From assembly GCF_900104955.1 (NCBI RefSeq), contig NZ_FNSI01000001.1, forward strand, positions 5,676,001 to 5,740,000: a stretch of 64,000 bases of DNA, read 5' to 3'. The DNA is from Beijerinckia sp. 28-YEA-48. Its GTDB lineage: Bacteria > Pseudomonadota > Alphaproteobacteria > Rhizobiales > Beijerinckiaceae. Made by a program: the position numbers and the translations under genes. The notes under the pieces were generated by a model, which was given only the letters and a program-made list of their open reading frames with translations, did no database searches and was not told where the DNA came from. Numbering within the stretch: the first letter of the stretch is position 1; each line of letters begins with the position of its first letter. Shown piece by piece: positions 45,812-54,461 of this stretch.

Positions 45812-46570
45812 ATGATGAACAATACTGTGCTGTCGCGCGCGCTGCCGCTGATCGGGCTGCTGATGTTTCTTGGGATCTGGGAGGCCGTGCCGTTGCTCGG
45901 GCTGGCGCAGCGCGTGCTGTTGCCGACGCCGAGCGACCTGCCGGCCGCCTTTATGCGCGAACTCTCCAGCGGCATCTGGTTGAAGTCAGTCGGGCAAAGT
46001 TTGTTTCATTACGTGCTCGGCCTTGCTGTTGGCACCGGCGTAGGCGTTGGTCTTGGCATCGCGACGGGCATGTCGCGGGTGGCGGAAGGCCTGTTCGCCT
46101 GGGTCAGCCGGCTGTTGCGGCCGATCCCAGGCCTCGCCTGGGTGCCCTTTGCCATCATCTGGTTTGGCGTCAGTGAAGGCGGCGCTGTTTTCATTATCGC
46201 CATCGGCGTGTTCTGGATCGTCTATTTCGCCACCTTCGGCGCCATTCGCAGCGTCGATCGTGATCTTGTCGAAGTGGCGCAGGCCTTCGGCTTTCACGGA
46301 CCGTTCGAGCGATTGTGGAAAGTGCTGCTGCCGGCTGCGACACCAGGCATTCTGGTCGGTGCGCGCACGGCGCTGGGCCAAGCGTGGATGGCCGTCGTTG
46401 CTGCCGAACTCTTTGGCGTTAGCGGTCTCGGCAGCCGGATGATGCAGGCGTCGAGCCTGCTCGCCACCGATATCGTCGTGGTCTACATGCTGACCATGGC
46501 AGCGCTCTACGGATTGATGGATACGGTCTTCATGCTGGTCCAGGGGAGGCTGCTGCAATGGAGGCCATAA
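45812..46570 (+). CDS. ABC transporter permease, sulfonate/nitrate type
   Basis: The 252 residues make about six membrane helices and carry the EAA-type loop in EVAQAFGFHGPFERLWKVLLPAA, which contacts the ATPase. The build matches SsuC/TauC/NrtB permeases. It follows the binding protein after 71 bp and its 3' end overlaps the ATPase gene by 13 bp. Confidence 0.9.
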   Translation: MMNNTVLSRALPLIGLLMFLGIWEAVPLLGLAQRVLLPTPSDLPAAFMRELSSGIWLKSVGQSLFHYVLGLAVGTGVGVGLGIATGMSRVAEGLFAWVSRLLRPIPGLAWVPFAIIWFGVSEGGAVFIIAIGVFWIVYFATFGAIRSVDRDLVEVAQAFGFHGPFERLWKVLLPAATPGILVGARTALGQAWMAVVAAELFGVSGLGSRMMQASSLLATDIVVVYMLTMAALYGLMDTVFMLVQGRLLQWRP

Positions 46571-47346
46571 ATCCCGCTGATGCGGCGATCGACATTCGTG
46601 GTCTGCGTCTGTCCTTCCTGCAGGATGGTGAACAGACAGAAGTCTTGCGCGATCTCAACCTGACGGTACCGCACGGCTCTTTCGTCGTTTTGGTGGGTGC
46701 CTCCGGCGTCGGCAAGTCGACGTTGCTGCGTGTGTTGATGGGGCTCGCCAAGCCTTCAGCGGGTTCGGTTGCCGTCCATCCCGATCCCAAGGCCGAGCGA
46801 CCGATGGCGCTGGTGTTTCAAGATTCACGTTTGCTGCCGTGGCGGCGCGTGGTGCGCAATGTCGAGTTCGGTCTGGAGAAAACATCGCTGTTGCGAGCAG
46901 AGCGCCGTGCGCGGGCGTTGGAAGTTCTGGCCCTCGTCGGCCTGGAGGAACTGGCCGATCGGTGGCCGTGGCAATTGTCGGGTGGTCAGCGGCAGCGCGT
47001 CGCCCTGGCGCGTGCGCTGGCTGTGCGTCCGTCGATCCTGCTGATGGACGAACCATTCTCGGCGCTCGACATCGCCACGCGCGAAGGCCTGCAGGACCAA
47101 CTGATCCAGATCTGGCAGAAGATGAACAAGACCATCCTGTTCGTCACCCACGACATCGATGAAGCCGCTTATTTGGCCGATCGGATCGTGGCTTTGGCCG
47201 GCAAGCCTGGCGAGATCCGGGCCGACCGGGTCGTCACCGTGGCGCGCCCGCGTGCTCGCAATTCGCGCAGCCTGGCCGAAATCGTCGCGCTGGTGCGTGC
47301 CGACATCACCGGCGAGGCGGTTTCAGCCGACAATTGGGAGATCTAA
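46558..47346 (+). CDS. ABC transporter ATP-binding protein, sulfonate/nitrate type
   Basis: The 262 residues carry the Walker A loop GASGVGKST, the Q-loop in LVFQDSRLLPW, the signature LSGGQRQRVALARAL, Walker B SILLMDEPFSALD, and the switch His in FVTHDIDEAA. RLLPWR is typical of SsuB/TauB/NrtD-type ATPases. It overlaps the permease gene and completes the importer. A large hairpin follows the stop. Confidence 0.94.
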   Translation: MEAINPADAAIDIRGLRLSFLQDGEQTEVLRDLNLTVPHGSFVVLVGASGVGKSTLLRVLMGLAKPSAGSVAVHPDPKAERPMALVFQDSRLLPWRRVVRNVEFGLEKTSLLRAERRARALEVLALVGLEELADRWPWQLSGGQRQRVALARALAVRPSILLMDEPFSALDIATREGLQDQLIQIWQKMNKTILFVTHDIDEAAYLADRIVALAGKPGEIRADRVVTVARPRARNSRSLAEIVALVRADITGEAVSADNWEI

Positions 47347-47353
47347 GTCCTTG

Positions 47354-47406
47354 TTTGGATGATAAGTATGACAACGTCTTCGATGACGCTGTCCTGTTCA
47401 TCCAAA
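47354..47406 (+). terminator. Large two-part stem-loop after the importer operon
   Basis: TTTGGATGA (47354-47362) pairs perfectly with TCATCCAAA (47398-47406). Inside, GACAACGTC pairs with GACGCTGTC with one wobble around a TTCGAT loop. It starts 8 bp after the ATPase stop. There is no T-run, so it may slow decay of the transcript rather than end it. Confidence 0.6.
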
Positions 47407-47456
47407 TGCCGTAGAGTCCTGGTGAAACTGTGAAGCCGCTGGAACGGAGTAGGACA

Positions 47457-47702
47457 ATGACCAAGGTTGTTTACGAGGTGGTCGAACATGATGGCGGCTG
47501 GGCCTATAAGGTCGGCGATGTGCTGTCGGAGACCTATCCGACCCACAAGATGGCGCATGCTGCCGCCGCCGAGGCGGCTGGGCGGCAACAGGTCGCCGGC
47601 AAGACCGATGGCATTGAATACGAGGATGAGCGCGGCAAGTGGCATCAAGAGCTGGCCTCGGGGAACGATCGCCCGGAAACGAAGCTGGATGACAAGGGTT
47701 GA
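47457..47702 (+). CDS. DUF2188-like small protein
   Basis: The 81-residue protein contains YEVVEHDGGWAYKVGDVLSETYPTHKMA, matching the DUF2188 pattern of a small strand-helix fold in which aromatic and glycine positions are conserved. Its function is unknown. GGAGTAGGAC just upstream supports the ATG at 47457. It is convergent with the LuxR regulator gene. Confidence 0.7.
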   Translation: MTKVVYEVVEHDGGWAYKVGDVLSETYPTHKMAHAAAAEAAGRQQVAGKTDGIEYEDERGKWHQELASGNDRPETKLDDKG

Positions 47703-47716
47703 GGCGACCAGCAGGT

Positions 47717-48820
47717 TTAAACAACCTGACGCAGTCGACGGATCGACAAGAGCAGTTCTGATTGTCGATTTGTATTTGTCTTGAAGAAGACGCTCTTGAG
47801 ATGCGTGCGCGCCGTTTGAACGCTTATTCGCATCGCATCAGCCGCAGCTTGTAGCGCCATGCCTTGCTCCAGGTGACTGACAAGCATGGCCTCCGTGGCT
47901 GTTAGGCCAAAGACGTTGCGCATCAGCATCGCCGGTGTCGGCTGAAAGGTTCGGCTGGGATCTGTGATCAATAAAATCGCTCGCGCCGAAGAGAACACGG
48001 CGCTCGCCATACCTTCGATGCGCATCCCCTCAACGATAAGAGGACCTTTGGCCGTCCGTTGCACGACAAGGCGCAAAGGGACGTCTTGGTGCGCGAGGCC
48101 AGCATTACCGCAGATTTGAGAGATGAGTGCTTTCAGGGACTGTGTATCTTCAGCTCGCTCACAGCTCACAATTCCATGTTTGAGTTTGAGCCCATCATCG
48201 ATGATGTCTTCCGCTGCTTGATTGAGTTTTATGACCACGCCTGTGGTGTCCAAGAGCAGGCTGGGGCAGCGCAGTGATTGATAAGCGTCGATCATGCCGG
48301 AGGCATTGGCGAATGCGATATTCTTCGACAGCAGAGCAGCGGCCTCAATGTGAGGGCGCAACCGCATGAAGCTCTGCATCTTCTTGCGATCGACAAATCC
48401 ATGCCGATCGCCGAAGTAAATCATAAGCGCAAGTTCTTCATCCGCCGTTGAGACGCCTATGCCGGCGGCCCAGTTTATTTGGAATCTTTGAAGGTAGCGG
48501 TAGTAGGGCGAGGTTTTGAGCTCGTCGCGATCGAGATAGTCCTGGTCGACGAAAAATCCGTTCCGGCGCATGAACGGCAAGCCTCGGACGCGTTCGTCGC
48601 GATGATTCCAGCCCTCGCGGAAATAGCCCTCAATGGCCTCCGCTATCGAGGAGGAATAGGGAATCACGGGGCGGGGGCTCTTGGTATGAATCAGCATGGC
48701 GCCGGTTGCGCCGGCAAAGGATGCGACGCGGGCCATCGCATCATTCCAAAGCATGGGATCAACCGCCGCATCGAGCAGGGACTGTGCGGCGTCGTCAAAG
48801 GAAGAGAATGATTGCGCCAA
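47717..48820 (-). CDS. LuxR-type helix-turn-helix transcriptional regulator
   Basis: The product has a large N-terminal region (sensor-like, with no clear autoinducer-binding signature) and a C-terminal LuxR-type DNA-binding domain: GLTATEAMLVSHLEQGMALQAAADAM, then SVQTARTHLKSVFFKTNTNRQ. I chose TTG at 48820 (367 residues), which follows GAGGGG with ideal spacing. An ATG at 48913 would add 31 residues with no apparent structure and no ribosome site. Its ligand and targets are unknown. It lies between DUF2188 and tRNA-Val. Confidence 0.82.
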   Translation of the reverse strand: MAQSFSSFDDAAQSLLDAAVDPMLWNDAMARVASFAGATGAMLIHTKSPRPVIPYSSSIAEAIEGYFREGWNHRDERVRGLPFMRRNGFFVDQDYLDRDELKTSPYYRYLQRFQINWAAGIGVSTADEELALMIYFGDRHGFVDRKKMQSFMRLRPHIEAAALLSKNIAFANASGMIDAYQSLRCPSLLLDTTGVVIKLNQAAEDIIDDGLKLKHGIVSCERAEDTQSLKALISQICGNAGLAHQDVPLRLVVQRTAKGPLIVEGMRIEGMASAVFSSARAILLITDPSRTFQPTPAMLMRNVFGLTATEAMLVSHLEQGMALQAAADAMRISVQTARTHLKSVFFKTNTNRQSELLLSIRRLRQVV

Positions 48821-49054
48821 TGCGATACCCCTCGTCGGCCTCACATTAGCACGCACCGATATCCGATCGGAGATGCGGCCCCAGATGATTCGGGGCGTAG
48901 TGTTGCTCACCATCGGGCGCGGGGATCAGAACGGAATCAGAACACACGCGGCAGCCGCTTGGCCGGCAGCCTGCTGACGTGCCGCTGAAACGCCAGTGCA
49001 CCGCCAGCGCATTTCTGCGCCGGCCCTAAAAGGCATTTGAAATCAAAGAGTTCG

Positions 49055-49129
49055 TGGTGGGCGATACAGGGATCGAACCTGTGACCCCTTCCATGTCAAG
49101 GAAGTGCTCTCCCGCTGAGCTAATCGCCC
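49055..49129 (-). tRNA. tRNA-Val (anticodon GAC)
   Basis: Reading the minus strand from 49129, GGGCGAT pairs with ATCGCCC in the acceptor stem, followed by discriminator A and an encoded CCA at 49055. The anticodon arm is CTTCC-TTGACAT-GGAAG, giving anticodon GAC, and the T arm has the normal GGTTCGATCC. All stems pair, so it should be functional. Confidence 0.97.
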
Positions 49130-49266
49130 GTTTCCACGGTTTGGCCGGCGAACCGGCGCGGAATGGCAGGGGTATAGGGGGTTGCCGCAGCGTACGCAAG
49201 GGAGTGATTGCTCGTCGGAGATGCTTCCTGTAGAAAACGCCCATTCAGACCTTTGGAGATGTAGCT

Positions 49267-49503
49267 TTGGCCGACCGTAAGCCGATCAACTGGCAGAACA
49301 CGCTGACCGTGGTCAGCGTCGCGATCCTTGTTGGCACCGAGCTGGTCGGGATCTCCTGGGCGGCTGGTTGGGCTCTGGGCGGCATGTTCGGCCTGCCGCA
49401 AGTCGCCCGTTATGCCATCGAGATCACAGGCGGCCTCGTCGGCTTCATCGGCCTGTACTATTTCATCCGCGCCGCACTCAAGGTCGAGCCGATTCGCGGC
49501 TAA
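49267..49503 (+). CDS. Small two-helix membrane protein, unknown function
   Basis: The 78-residue product begins on TTG at 49267 with GGAGA about 8 bases upstream. It has two hydrophobic helices (about 12-40 and 50-70) and short charged ends. A similar small conserved gene seems common in Rhizobiales, but I recognise no named family. Confidence 0.65.
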   Translation: MADRKPINWQNTLTVVSVAILVGTELVGISWAAGWALGGMFGLPQVARYAIEITGGLVGFIGLYYFIRAALKVEPIRG

Positions 49504-49563
49504 AGTCTTTTGTTCTGACGCATTTTCTTCACGCGTGCCGGTATTGGCTTCGCTTAAAGATGC

Positions 49564-49938
49564 TCAGTCCGCACACGGCTTCAGAATCACCACATCAGCC
49601 TGATCGGCGGCCGAGGCAACCGGCCGGCAGCCGTCTGTCGTGCACAGGGTCCAGCCCTGCGGCAGGGCATCGGAGCGGGACAGGCGGACTTCAGGCAGCG
49701 GTGGGACTGTTGGTTTCCAGCGCCAGAAGCGGCCGTCGAAGACCGATCCTTCCGGCGGCTCCATGCCAGCGCCCATGCCCTCGACGCGGGCTTCCACCAA
49801 TTCCAGCGCACTCGGCGTCACATGCCAGGTCTCGATCCATTCGGTCTTCTGCACTGAATGTTGCCAGGACAAGGTGAAGGTCAGCGCGGCGATCTTGCTG
49901 AGAGTCGCGCCGCTGACGATGCACAGGTTGATGGCCAT
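49564..49938 (-). CDS. DUF1850 protein of a TAXI-TRAP operon
   Basis: The 124-residue product shows the DUF1850 pattern FTLSWQHSVQKTEWIETWHV near its start. This family regularly follows TAXI-type TRAP permease genes. A short hydrophobic N-terminus suggests export or membrane anchoring. The gene starts 4 bp after the permease stop on the same strand, so it is the third gene of the TRAP operon. Its role is unknown. Confidence 0.88.
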   Translation of the reverse strand: MAINLCIVSGATLSKIAALTFTLSWQHSVQKTEWIETWHVTPSALELVEARVEGMGAGMEPPEGSVFDGRFWRWKPTVPPLPEVRLSRSDALPQGWTLCTTDGCRPVASAADQADVVILKPCAD

Positions 49939-49942
49939 CGCT

Positions 49943-52030
49943 TCAGACGGTCGATGGCGCGGTCGCCGTCGGTTGGCGGGCCTTGAACAGACTCCAGGCC
50001 GTCAGCAGCGCGGTCAGCGTCAAGGCGAGGGTGTCGCTCCAGGGCAGAGGCGAGATGAAGGCGACGGCGGCGACCCCATGCAGGATGCGCTCGGGCCATG
50101 AGGTCCGGGCGAAATAAAAGCCGATGGCGGCGACGCCGGTGACGGTGATGACCAGCACCGCCTTGAAGCTGACATAAGCGACTTCGATCCAGTAGCCGTA
50201 TTCAGCGGCGATGCGGCCACCGTCCTGCAGCATCAAGGAGGGCTCATAGACCGCCATGAAGGGAATGAGGAAGCCGGCGATGGCGATGCGGCAGGCCTGC
50301 CAGCCGATGGCGTCGGGCGAGGCTTTGGCGATGGGGGCTGCGGCCAGTGCCGCCAGCGCCACAGGCGGCGTCAGGTCAGCGATGATGCCGTAGTAGAAGA
50401 CGAACATATGGCTGACGATCAGCGGCACGCCGAGCTTCAACAGCGCCGGTGCGGCGAGCGAAGCGGTGATGATATAGGTCGGGATCGTCGGCAGGCCGGT
50501 GCCGAGCACGAGCGAGGTGAACATCACCAAGAGCAGGCAGATGAACAGCGACTCACGCCCGAAGGAGACGATGTAATTGCCGAAGGTCGAGGCCGCGCCG
50601 GTGAGGGTCATGGTGCCGATGACGGTGCCGACGATGGCGCAGGCGAGGCCCACGGGCAGTGCTTGCCGCGATCCGTCTGCCAAAGCATCACGACACATGA
50701 TCAAGGTGTCGCGGCCGCCGCGTGTGAACAGATTGAGCAGGATCAAGGTGCCAACGAGGGCAACGATGATCCAGACGCCGAATTTGAAGAGAGCAGCGGC
50801 AATTAGGCCGACGGCGATCCAGAAGGCGTAGCGCAGAGCGGTTTGAGAAATGTTTAGCGCGATGGCGCCGCCGAGAATCATGATGGCGGTCAGCGCCAGG
50901 CCGACCGAACCGGCAAAGAGCGGCGTGAAGCCATCCATCAACAAAACGACAAGCACGACCAGGGGCAGAGCGAGATGCCATTGCCGTTTCAACGCCTGCA
51001 ACGGGCTCGGCAATTCGGAGCGCGGAATGCCCAGAAGCCCATGCTTGCCGGCTTCCAGATGCACCATCCAGAAGGCCGAGGCGAAATAGAGAATGGCGGG
51101 AATGATCGCCGCCTTGACGATCTCGACATAGGGCACGCCGATGTTTTCGGCCATGATGAAGGCAACCGCGCCCATCACCGGCGGCATGATCTGGCCGCCC
51201 ATGGAGGCGGTGGCTTCGACGCCACCAGCGAACGTGGATCGATAGCCGAAGCGCTTCATCAGCGGGATGGTGAATTGGCCGACCGTGACCACATTGGCGA
51301 CGCCGGAGCCCGAAATCGTGCCCATCATCGCTGAGGAAATGACGGCGACTTTCGCCGCGCCGCCGCGCGCCCAGCCGACAAGGCCCATGGCGACGTCATT
51401 GAAGAGCTGGATCATGCCGGCGCGCTCGAGGAAGGCGCCGAACAGGACGAAGAGGAAGATATAGGTGGCCGAAATGCCTGTGGGCGTGCCGTAAATGCCT
51501 TCGGTGCCGAAGTTCATCTGGTCGATGACCTGTTCGAGGCTATAGCCGCGATGATCGAACGGCACCGGCAGATATTGGCCCCACAGCGCATAGGCGAGGA
51601 AAGCTAGGCAGATCAGCGGCAGCGCCGCGCCCATCAGCATCCAGGAGACGACAAACAGGATGACCAGCGTGACCACGCCAACGACAAGATCGATCGGCAG
51701 CAGCTCACCGGCGCGATTGACGAGGTCGGTATAGAAAAACCAGTGATAGAGGCCGCAGGCGAAGGCGATGAGGCCGGCGGCCCAGCCGACATACCATGTG
51801 AGCCGATATTGGGTCTTGTGATTGGCGATCAGCGCCGCGCCAACCAGAGTGAGAAAGCCGACATGGACGGTGCGCAGCACCTGGGCTGGCAGGAAGGCAT
51901 AGAGCGACGTCGCCACCTGGAAGGCGGCGAAAACGAAGGCGATCCAGAACAGGACTCGGCCCGAGACCCCGCCACCCCAGCCAGGCGGTAGGCCATGTTC
52001 AATCTCAAGCTCGGTGAGCGTGTGGGTCAT
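49943..52030 (-). CDS. TRAP transporter, fused 4TM/12TM permease (TAXI type)
   Basis: The 695 residues fuse the small (DctQ-like) and large (DctM-like) TRAP membrane subunits, with about seventeen hydrophobic segments. The large-subunit signatures are GTISGSGVANVVTVGQFTIPLMKRFGYR and the late LGTGLPTIPTYIITASLAAP. It drives sodium- or proton-coupled uptake of a carboxylate or similar solute captured by the TAXI protein encoded upstream. AGGCGAG precedes the ATG, 10 bp after the TAXI stop. Confidence 0.94.
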   Translation of the reverse strand: MTHTLTELEIEHGLPPGWGGGVSGRVLFWIAFVFAAFQVATSLYAFLPAQVLRTVHVGFLTLVGAALIANHKTQYRLTWYVGWAAGLIAFACGLYHWFFYTDLVNRAGELLPIDLVVGVVTLVILFVVSWMLMGAALPLICLAFLAYALWGQYLPVPFDHRGYSLEQVIDQMNFGTEGIYGTPTGISATYIFLFVLFGAFLERAGMIQLFNDVAMGLVGWARGGAAKVAVISSAMMGTISGSGVANVVTVGQFTIPLMKRFGYRSTFAGGVEATASMGGQIMPPVMGAVAFIMAENIGVPYVEIVKAAIIPAILYFASAFWMVHLEAGKHGLLGIPRSELPSPLQALKRQWHLALPLVVLVVLLMDGFTPLFAGSVGLALTAIMILGGAIALNISQTALRYAFWIAVGLIAAALFKFGVWIIVALVGTLILLNLFTRGGRDTLIMCRDALADGSRQALPVGLACAIVGTVIGTMTLTGAASTFGNYIVSFGRESLFICLLLVMFTSLVLGTGLPTIPTYIITASLAAPALLKLGVPLIVSHMFVFYYGIIADLTPPVALAALAAAPIAKASPDAIGWQACRIAIAGFLIPFMAVYEPSLMLQDGGRIAAEYGYWIEVAYVSFKAVLVITVTGVAAIGFYFARTSWPERILHGVAAVAFISPLPWSDTLALTLTALLTAWSLFKARQPTATAPSTV

Positions 52031-52040
52031 GTTGGCTCGC

Positions 52041-53009
52041 CTATTTCGCGATGCCGCGTTCTTTCAGATATCGCTCGGCGCCGGGATGGAGGGGCACCGG
52101 CATGCCCTCCAGCGCCTTGTTGATGTCGATGTCCTTGGCGGCCGAGTGAGCGGCGCGCAGTTCGTCGAGATTCTCGAAGATCGACTTGGTCATTTCATAG
52201 ACCGTGGCTTCTGGCAGATCGGACCGGGTGACGAGATAGTTGACGATGGCGGCCGTCTGCACGTCGTTGTCCTGGCCCGTATAAGTGCCTTTTGGAATGA
52301 CGCTCTTGATATAGGGCGCGCCGGTCTTCTCGACGATGGCCGCGGGAATCTCGACGACATTGATCGGCACGGCGCTGGCGAGATCGCGGATGGCGGCGAC
52401 GCCGAGCCCAGCCGATTGCAGGGTGGCGTCGAGCTGGCGGTTCTTCATCAGGTCGACGGATTCACCGAACGGCAAATATTCGACCCTGCCGAGATCTTTG
52501 TAGGTAATGCCGGCGGCTGCGAGGATGGCGCGTGCGTTCAGTTCCGTGCCGGATTTCGGCGCGCCGACGGACAAGCGCTTGCCCTTGAGGTCCGCCAGGG
52601 TCTTGATGCCGCTGTCCTGGGAGGCGACGATCTGGACGAAGTTTGGATAAATGGCGGCAATGCCGCGCAGCTTCGTTTGCTTCGTCTTGAAGCCGGCTTC
52701 CTCATTGCCTTCCCAGGCGAAGGCGAGGCTGTCGCCCAGCGTGAAGGCGATCTCGCCCTTGCCCTGTTGTAGCAGCACGAGATTTTCGACCGAGGCCTTG
52801 GTGGCTTGGACGGTGGGACGCGAGCCCTTCATCTTTTCCGAATAGATTTTCGAGATGGCGACGCCCATCGGGTAATAGACGCCGGACGTGCCGCCGGTGA
52901 GGATGCCGATGAAATCCTGAGCGCGGGCGGGCGTGCCGATGGCAAGCGCGCCCACCAGGCCGGCGAAGACGGCAGTGCGCGTCGCTTTGACGGAAAAGCT
53001 GAGCCCCAT
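52041..53009 (-). CDS. TAXI-family TRAP solute-binding protein
   Basis: The 322-residue secreted protein has a signal peptide ending GTPARA, then the TAXI opening IGILTGGTSGVYYPMGVAISK. GGGAGAAACAG precedes the ATG. It captures the solute in the periplasm for the fused permease encoded 10 bp downstream. The substrate cannot be read from the sequence; dicarboxylates or glutamate-like solutes are usual for the family. Confidence 0.93.
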   Translation of the reverse strand: MGLSFSVKATRTAVFAGLVGALAIGTPARAQDFIGILTGGTSGVYYPMGVAISKIYSEKMKGSRPTVQATKASVENLVLLQQGKGEIAFTLGDSLAFAWEGNEEAGFKTKQTKLRGIAAIYPNFVQIVASQDSGIKTLADLKGKRLSVGAPKSGTELNARAILAAAGITYKDLGRVEYLPFGESVDLMKNRQLDATLQSAGLGVAAIRDLASAVPINVVEIPAAIVEKTGAPYIKSVIPKGTYTGQDNDVQTAAIVNYLVTRSDLPEATVYEMTKSIFENLDELRAAHSAAKDIDINKALEGMPVPLHPGAERYLKERGIAK

Positions 53010-53198
53010 CTGTTTCTCCCTATGTATCTGTGTGGCCGCGCTTATCCGCGTCGCCTAGATCGTGAGCCGATTATTCACGCAATCGCGCCACGCTCAAGCC
53101 GATAACCGTATTTTTTCGGTGGTGTTAGTCCAAGGTCGCAAAGGCGAAGAGGGCGGGGCACGCTGGACTGTGCCAGCGTGGGCCCTTATGTCCAGCTC

Positions 53199-54461
53199 AT
53201 GTCTGATCTTGCTGACGTCGATGTGGTCGTGGTTGGTGCCGGCGCGGCGGGTGTCGCGGCCGGCCATGCGCTGGCGAGGGCCGGCCTGCGCTTTGTCGTG
53301 CTGGAGGCTCGATCGCGTGTCGGCGGACGGGCCTGGAGCATCGATGGCTTTTCGCCCTATGGCCTTGATCTGGGCTGCGGTTGGCTGCATTCGGCCGATG
53401 ACAATCCGCTTGTCGGCATCACCCGTTCGCTTGGCCTGACGGTCGATGAAACGACGCCACCCTGGCAGCGGGAGATGCCGGAACAGGGATTTCCGGCGGA
53501 CGCACAGCGCGGCTTTCGTGACGCCCAAAACAGTTTTTACGAGCGGATGGAAGCCGAGGTGCACAAGGCCGGCGACAGACCGGCAGCTGAACTGCTCGAA
53601 CCGGGGAATCGCTGGAACCCGCTGATCGATGCGATCAGTACCTACGTCAACGGTGTCGAGCTTGATCGCCTGTCGGTGCGCGATTTCGACAATTATCATG
53701 ACAGTCGGCTCAATTATCGCGTCGTCGAGGGCTATGGCACATTGATCGCGCGCAGCGGCGCGGCTTTGCCGGTGATCACCGAATGTCCGGTCGAGACAAT
53801 AGATCATTCCGGATCGCGGATTATCGTGACCTGTGCCAAGGGGCGCGTCAGTGCCCGTGCGGTCATCGTTACGGTGCCTACCAATCTTTTGGCGCGCGAT
53901 GTCATCCGCTTCACGCCGGACCTGCCGGAAAAACGTGATGCGGCATCCGTCCTGCCGCTCGGGCTCGACGACAAATTGTTCCTGCGTGTCGACAAGGCGG
54001 AGGAGCTACCGGAAAATAGTCGCCAGTTTGGCGCGCTCGATCGCCGGGCGACGGGCGCCTATCATTATCGGCCCTTTGGTCTGCCGGTTATCGAAGGCTA
54101 TTTTGGTGGCCAGTGCGCGCGCGATCTGGAGAAGGAAGGGCTCGCCGGCTTCACCGCTTTCGCCCGTGAGGAACTTGTCCGCATGCTTGGCTCGCAATGG
54201 CGTGATCGTCTGACGTCGATCGCGGTGAGCTCTTGGGAGCAAGATCCCTATGCGCTCGGCTCTTATTCGCATGCGCTGCCCGGCCATTGGGACAAGCGCG
54301 CGGTGCTGGCGCAGCCCGTCGATGATCGCCTGTTCTTCGCTGGTGAAGCGACATCACCGCATTATTTCTCCACCGCTCACGGCGCCCATGAGAGTGGCGA
54401 ACGGGCTGCCGCCGAAGCCTTGCAGGCGCTCAATATTTCGGTAGCAGACCAGAATCGATAA
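53199..54461 (+). CDS. FAD-dependent amine oxidase family protein
   Basis: The 420 residues begin with a Rossmann FAD motif (VVVVGAGAAGVAAGHALARAG) and VLEARSRVGGRAWS, and end with the C-terminal FAD-binding segment LFFAGEATSPHYFSTAHGAH. This is the flavin monoamine oxidase family, which oxidises amines to aldehydes with release of ammonia and peroxide. There is no signal peptide. The ATG at 53199 is the first good start; a GTG at 53178 is in frame. The 3' end overlaps the convergent sulfatase-like gene by 32 bp. Confidence 0.9.
   Translation: MSDLADVDVVVVGAGAAGVAAGHALARAGLRFVVLEARSRVGGRAWSIDGFSPYGLDLGCGWLHSADDNPLVGITRSLGLTVDETTPPWQREMPEQGFPADAQRGFRDAQNSFYERMEAEVHKAGDRPAAELLEPGNRWNPLIDAISTYVNGVELDRLSVRDFDNYHDSRLNYRVVEGYGTLIARSGAALPVITECPVETIDHSGSRIIVTCAKGRVSARAVIVTVPTNLLARDVIRFTPDLPEKRDAASVLPLGLDDKLFLRVDKAEELPENSRQFGALDRRATGAYHYRPFGLPVIEGYFGGQCARDLEKEGLAGFTAFAREELVRMLGSQWRDRLTSIAVSSWEQDPYALGSYSHALPGHWDKRAVLAQPVDDRLFFAGEATSPHYFSTAHGAHESGERAAAEALQALNISVADQNR

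Noticed and set aside
49120..49401. Minus-strand frame beside tRNA-Val
   Set aside because: It runs into the tRNA region and overlaps the better supported 49267-49503 gene on the opposite strand; no domain is seen.
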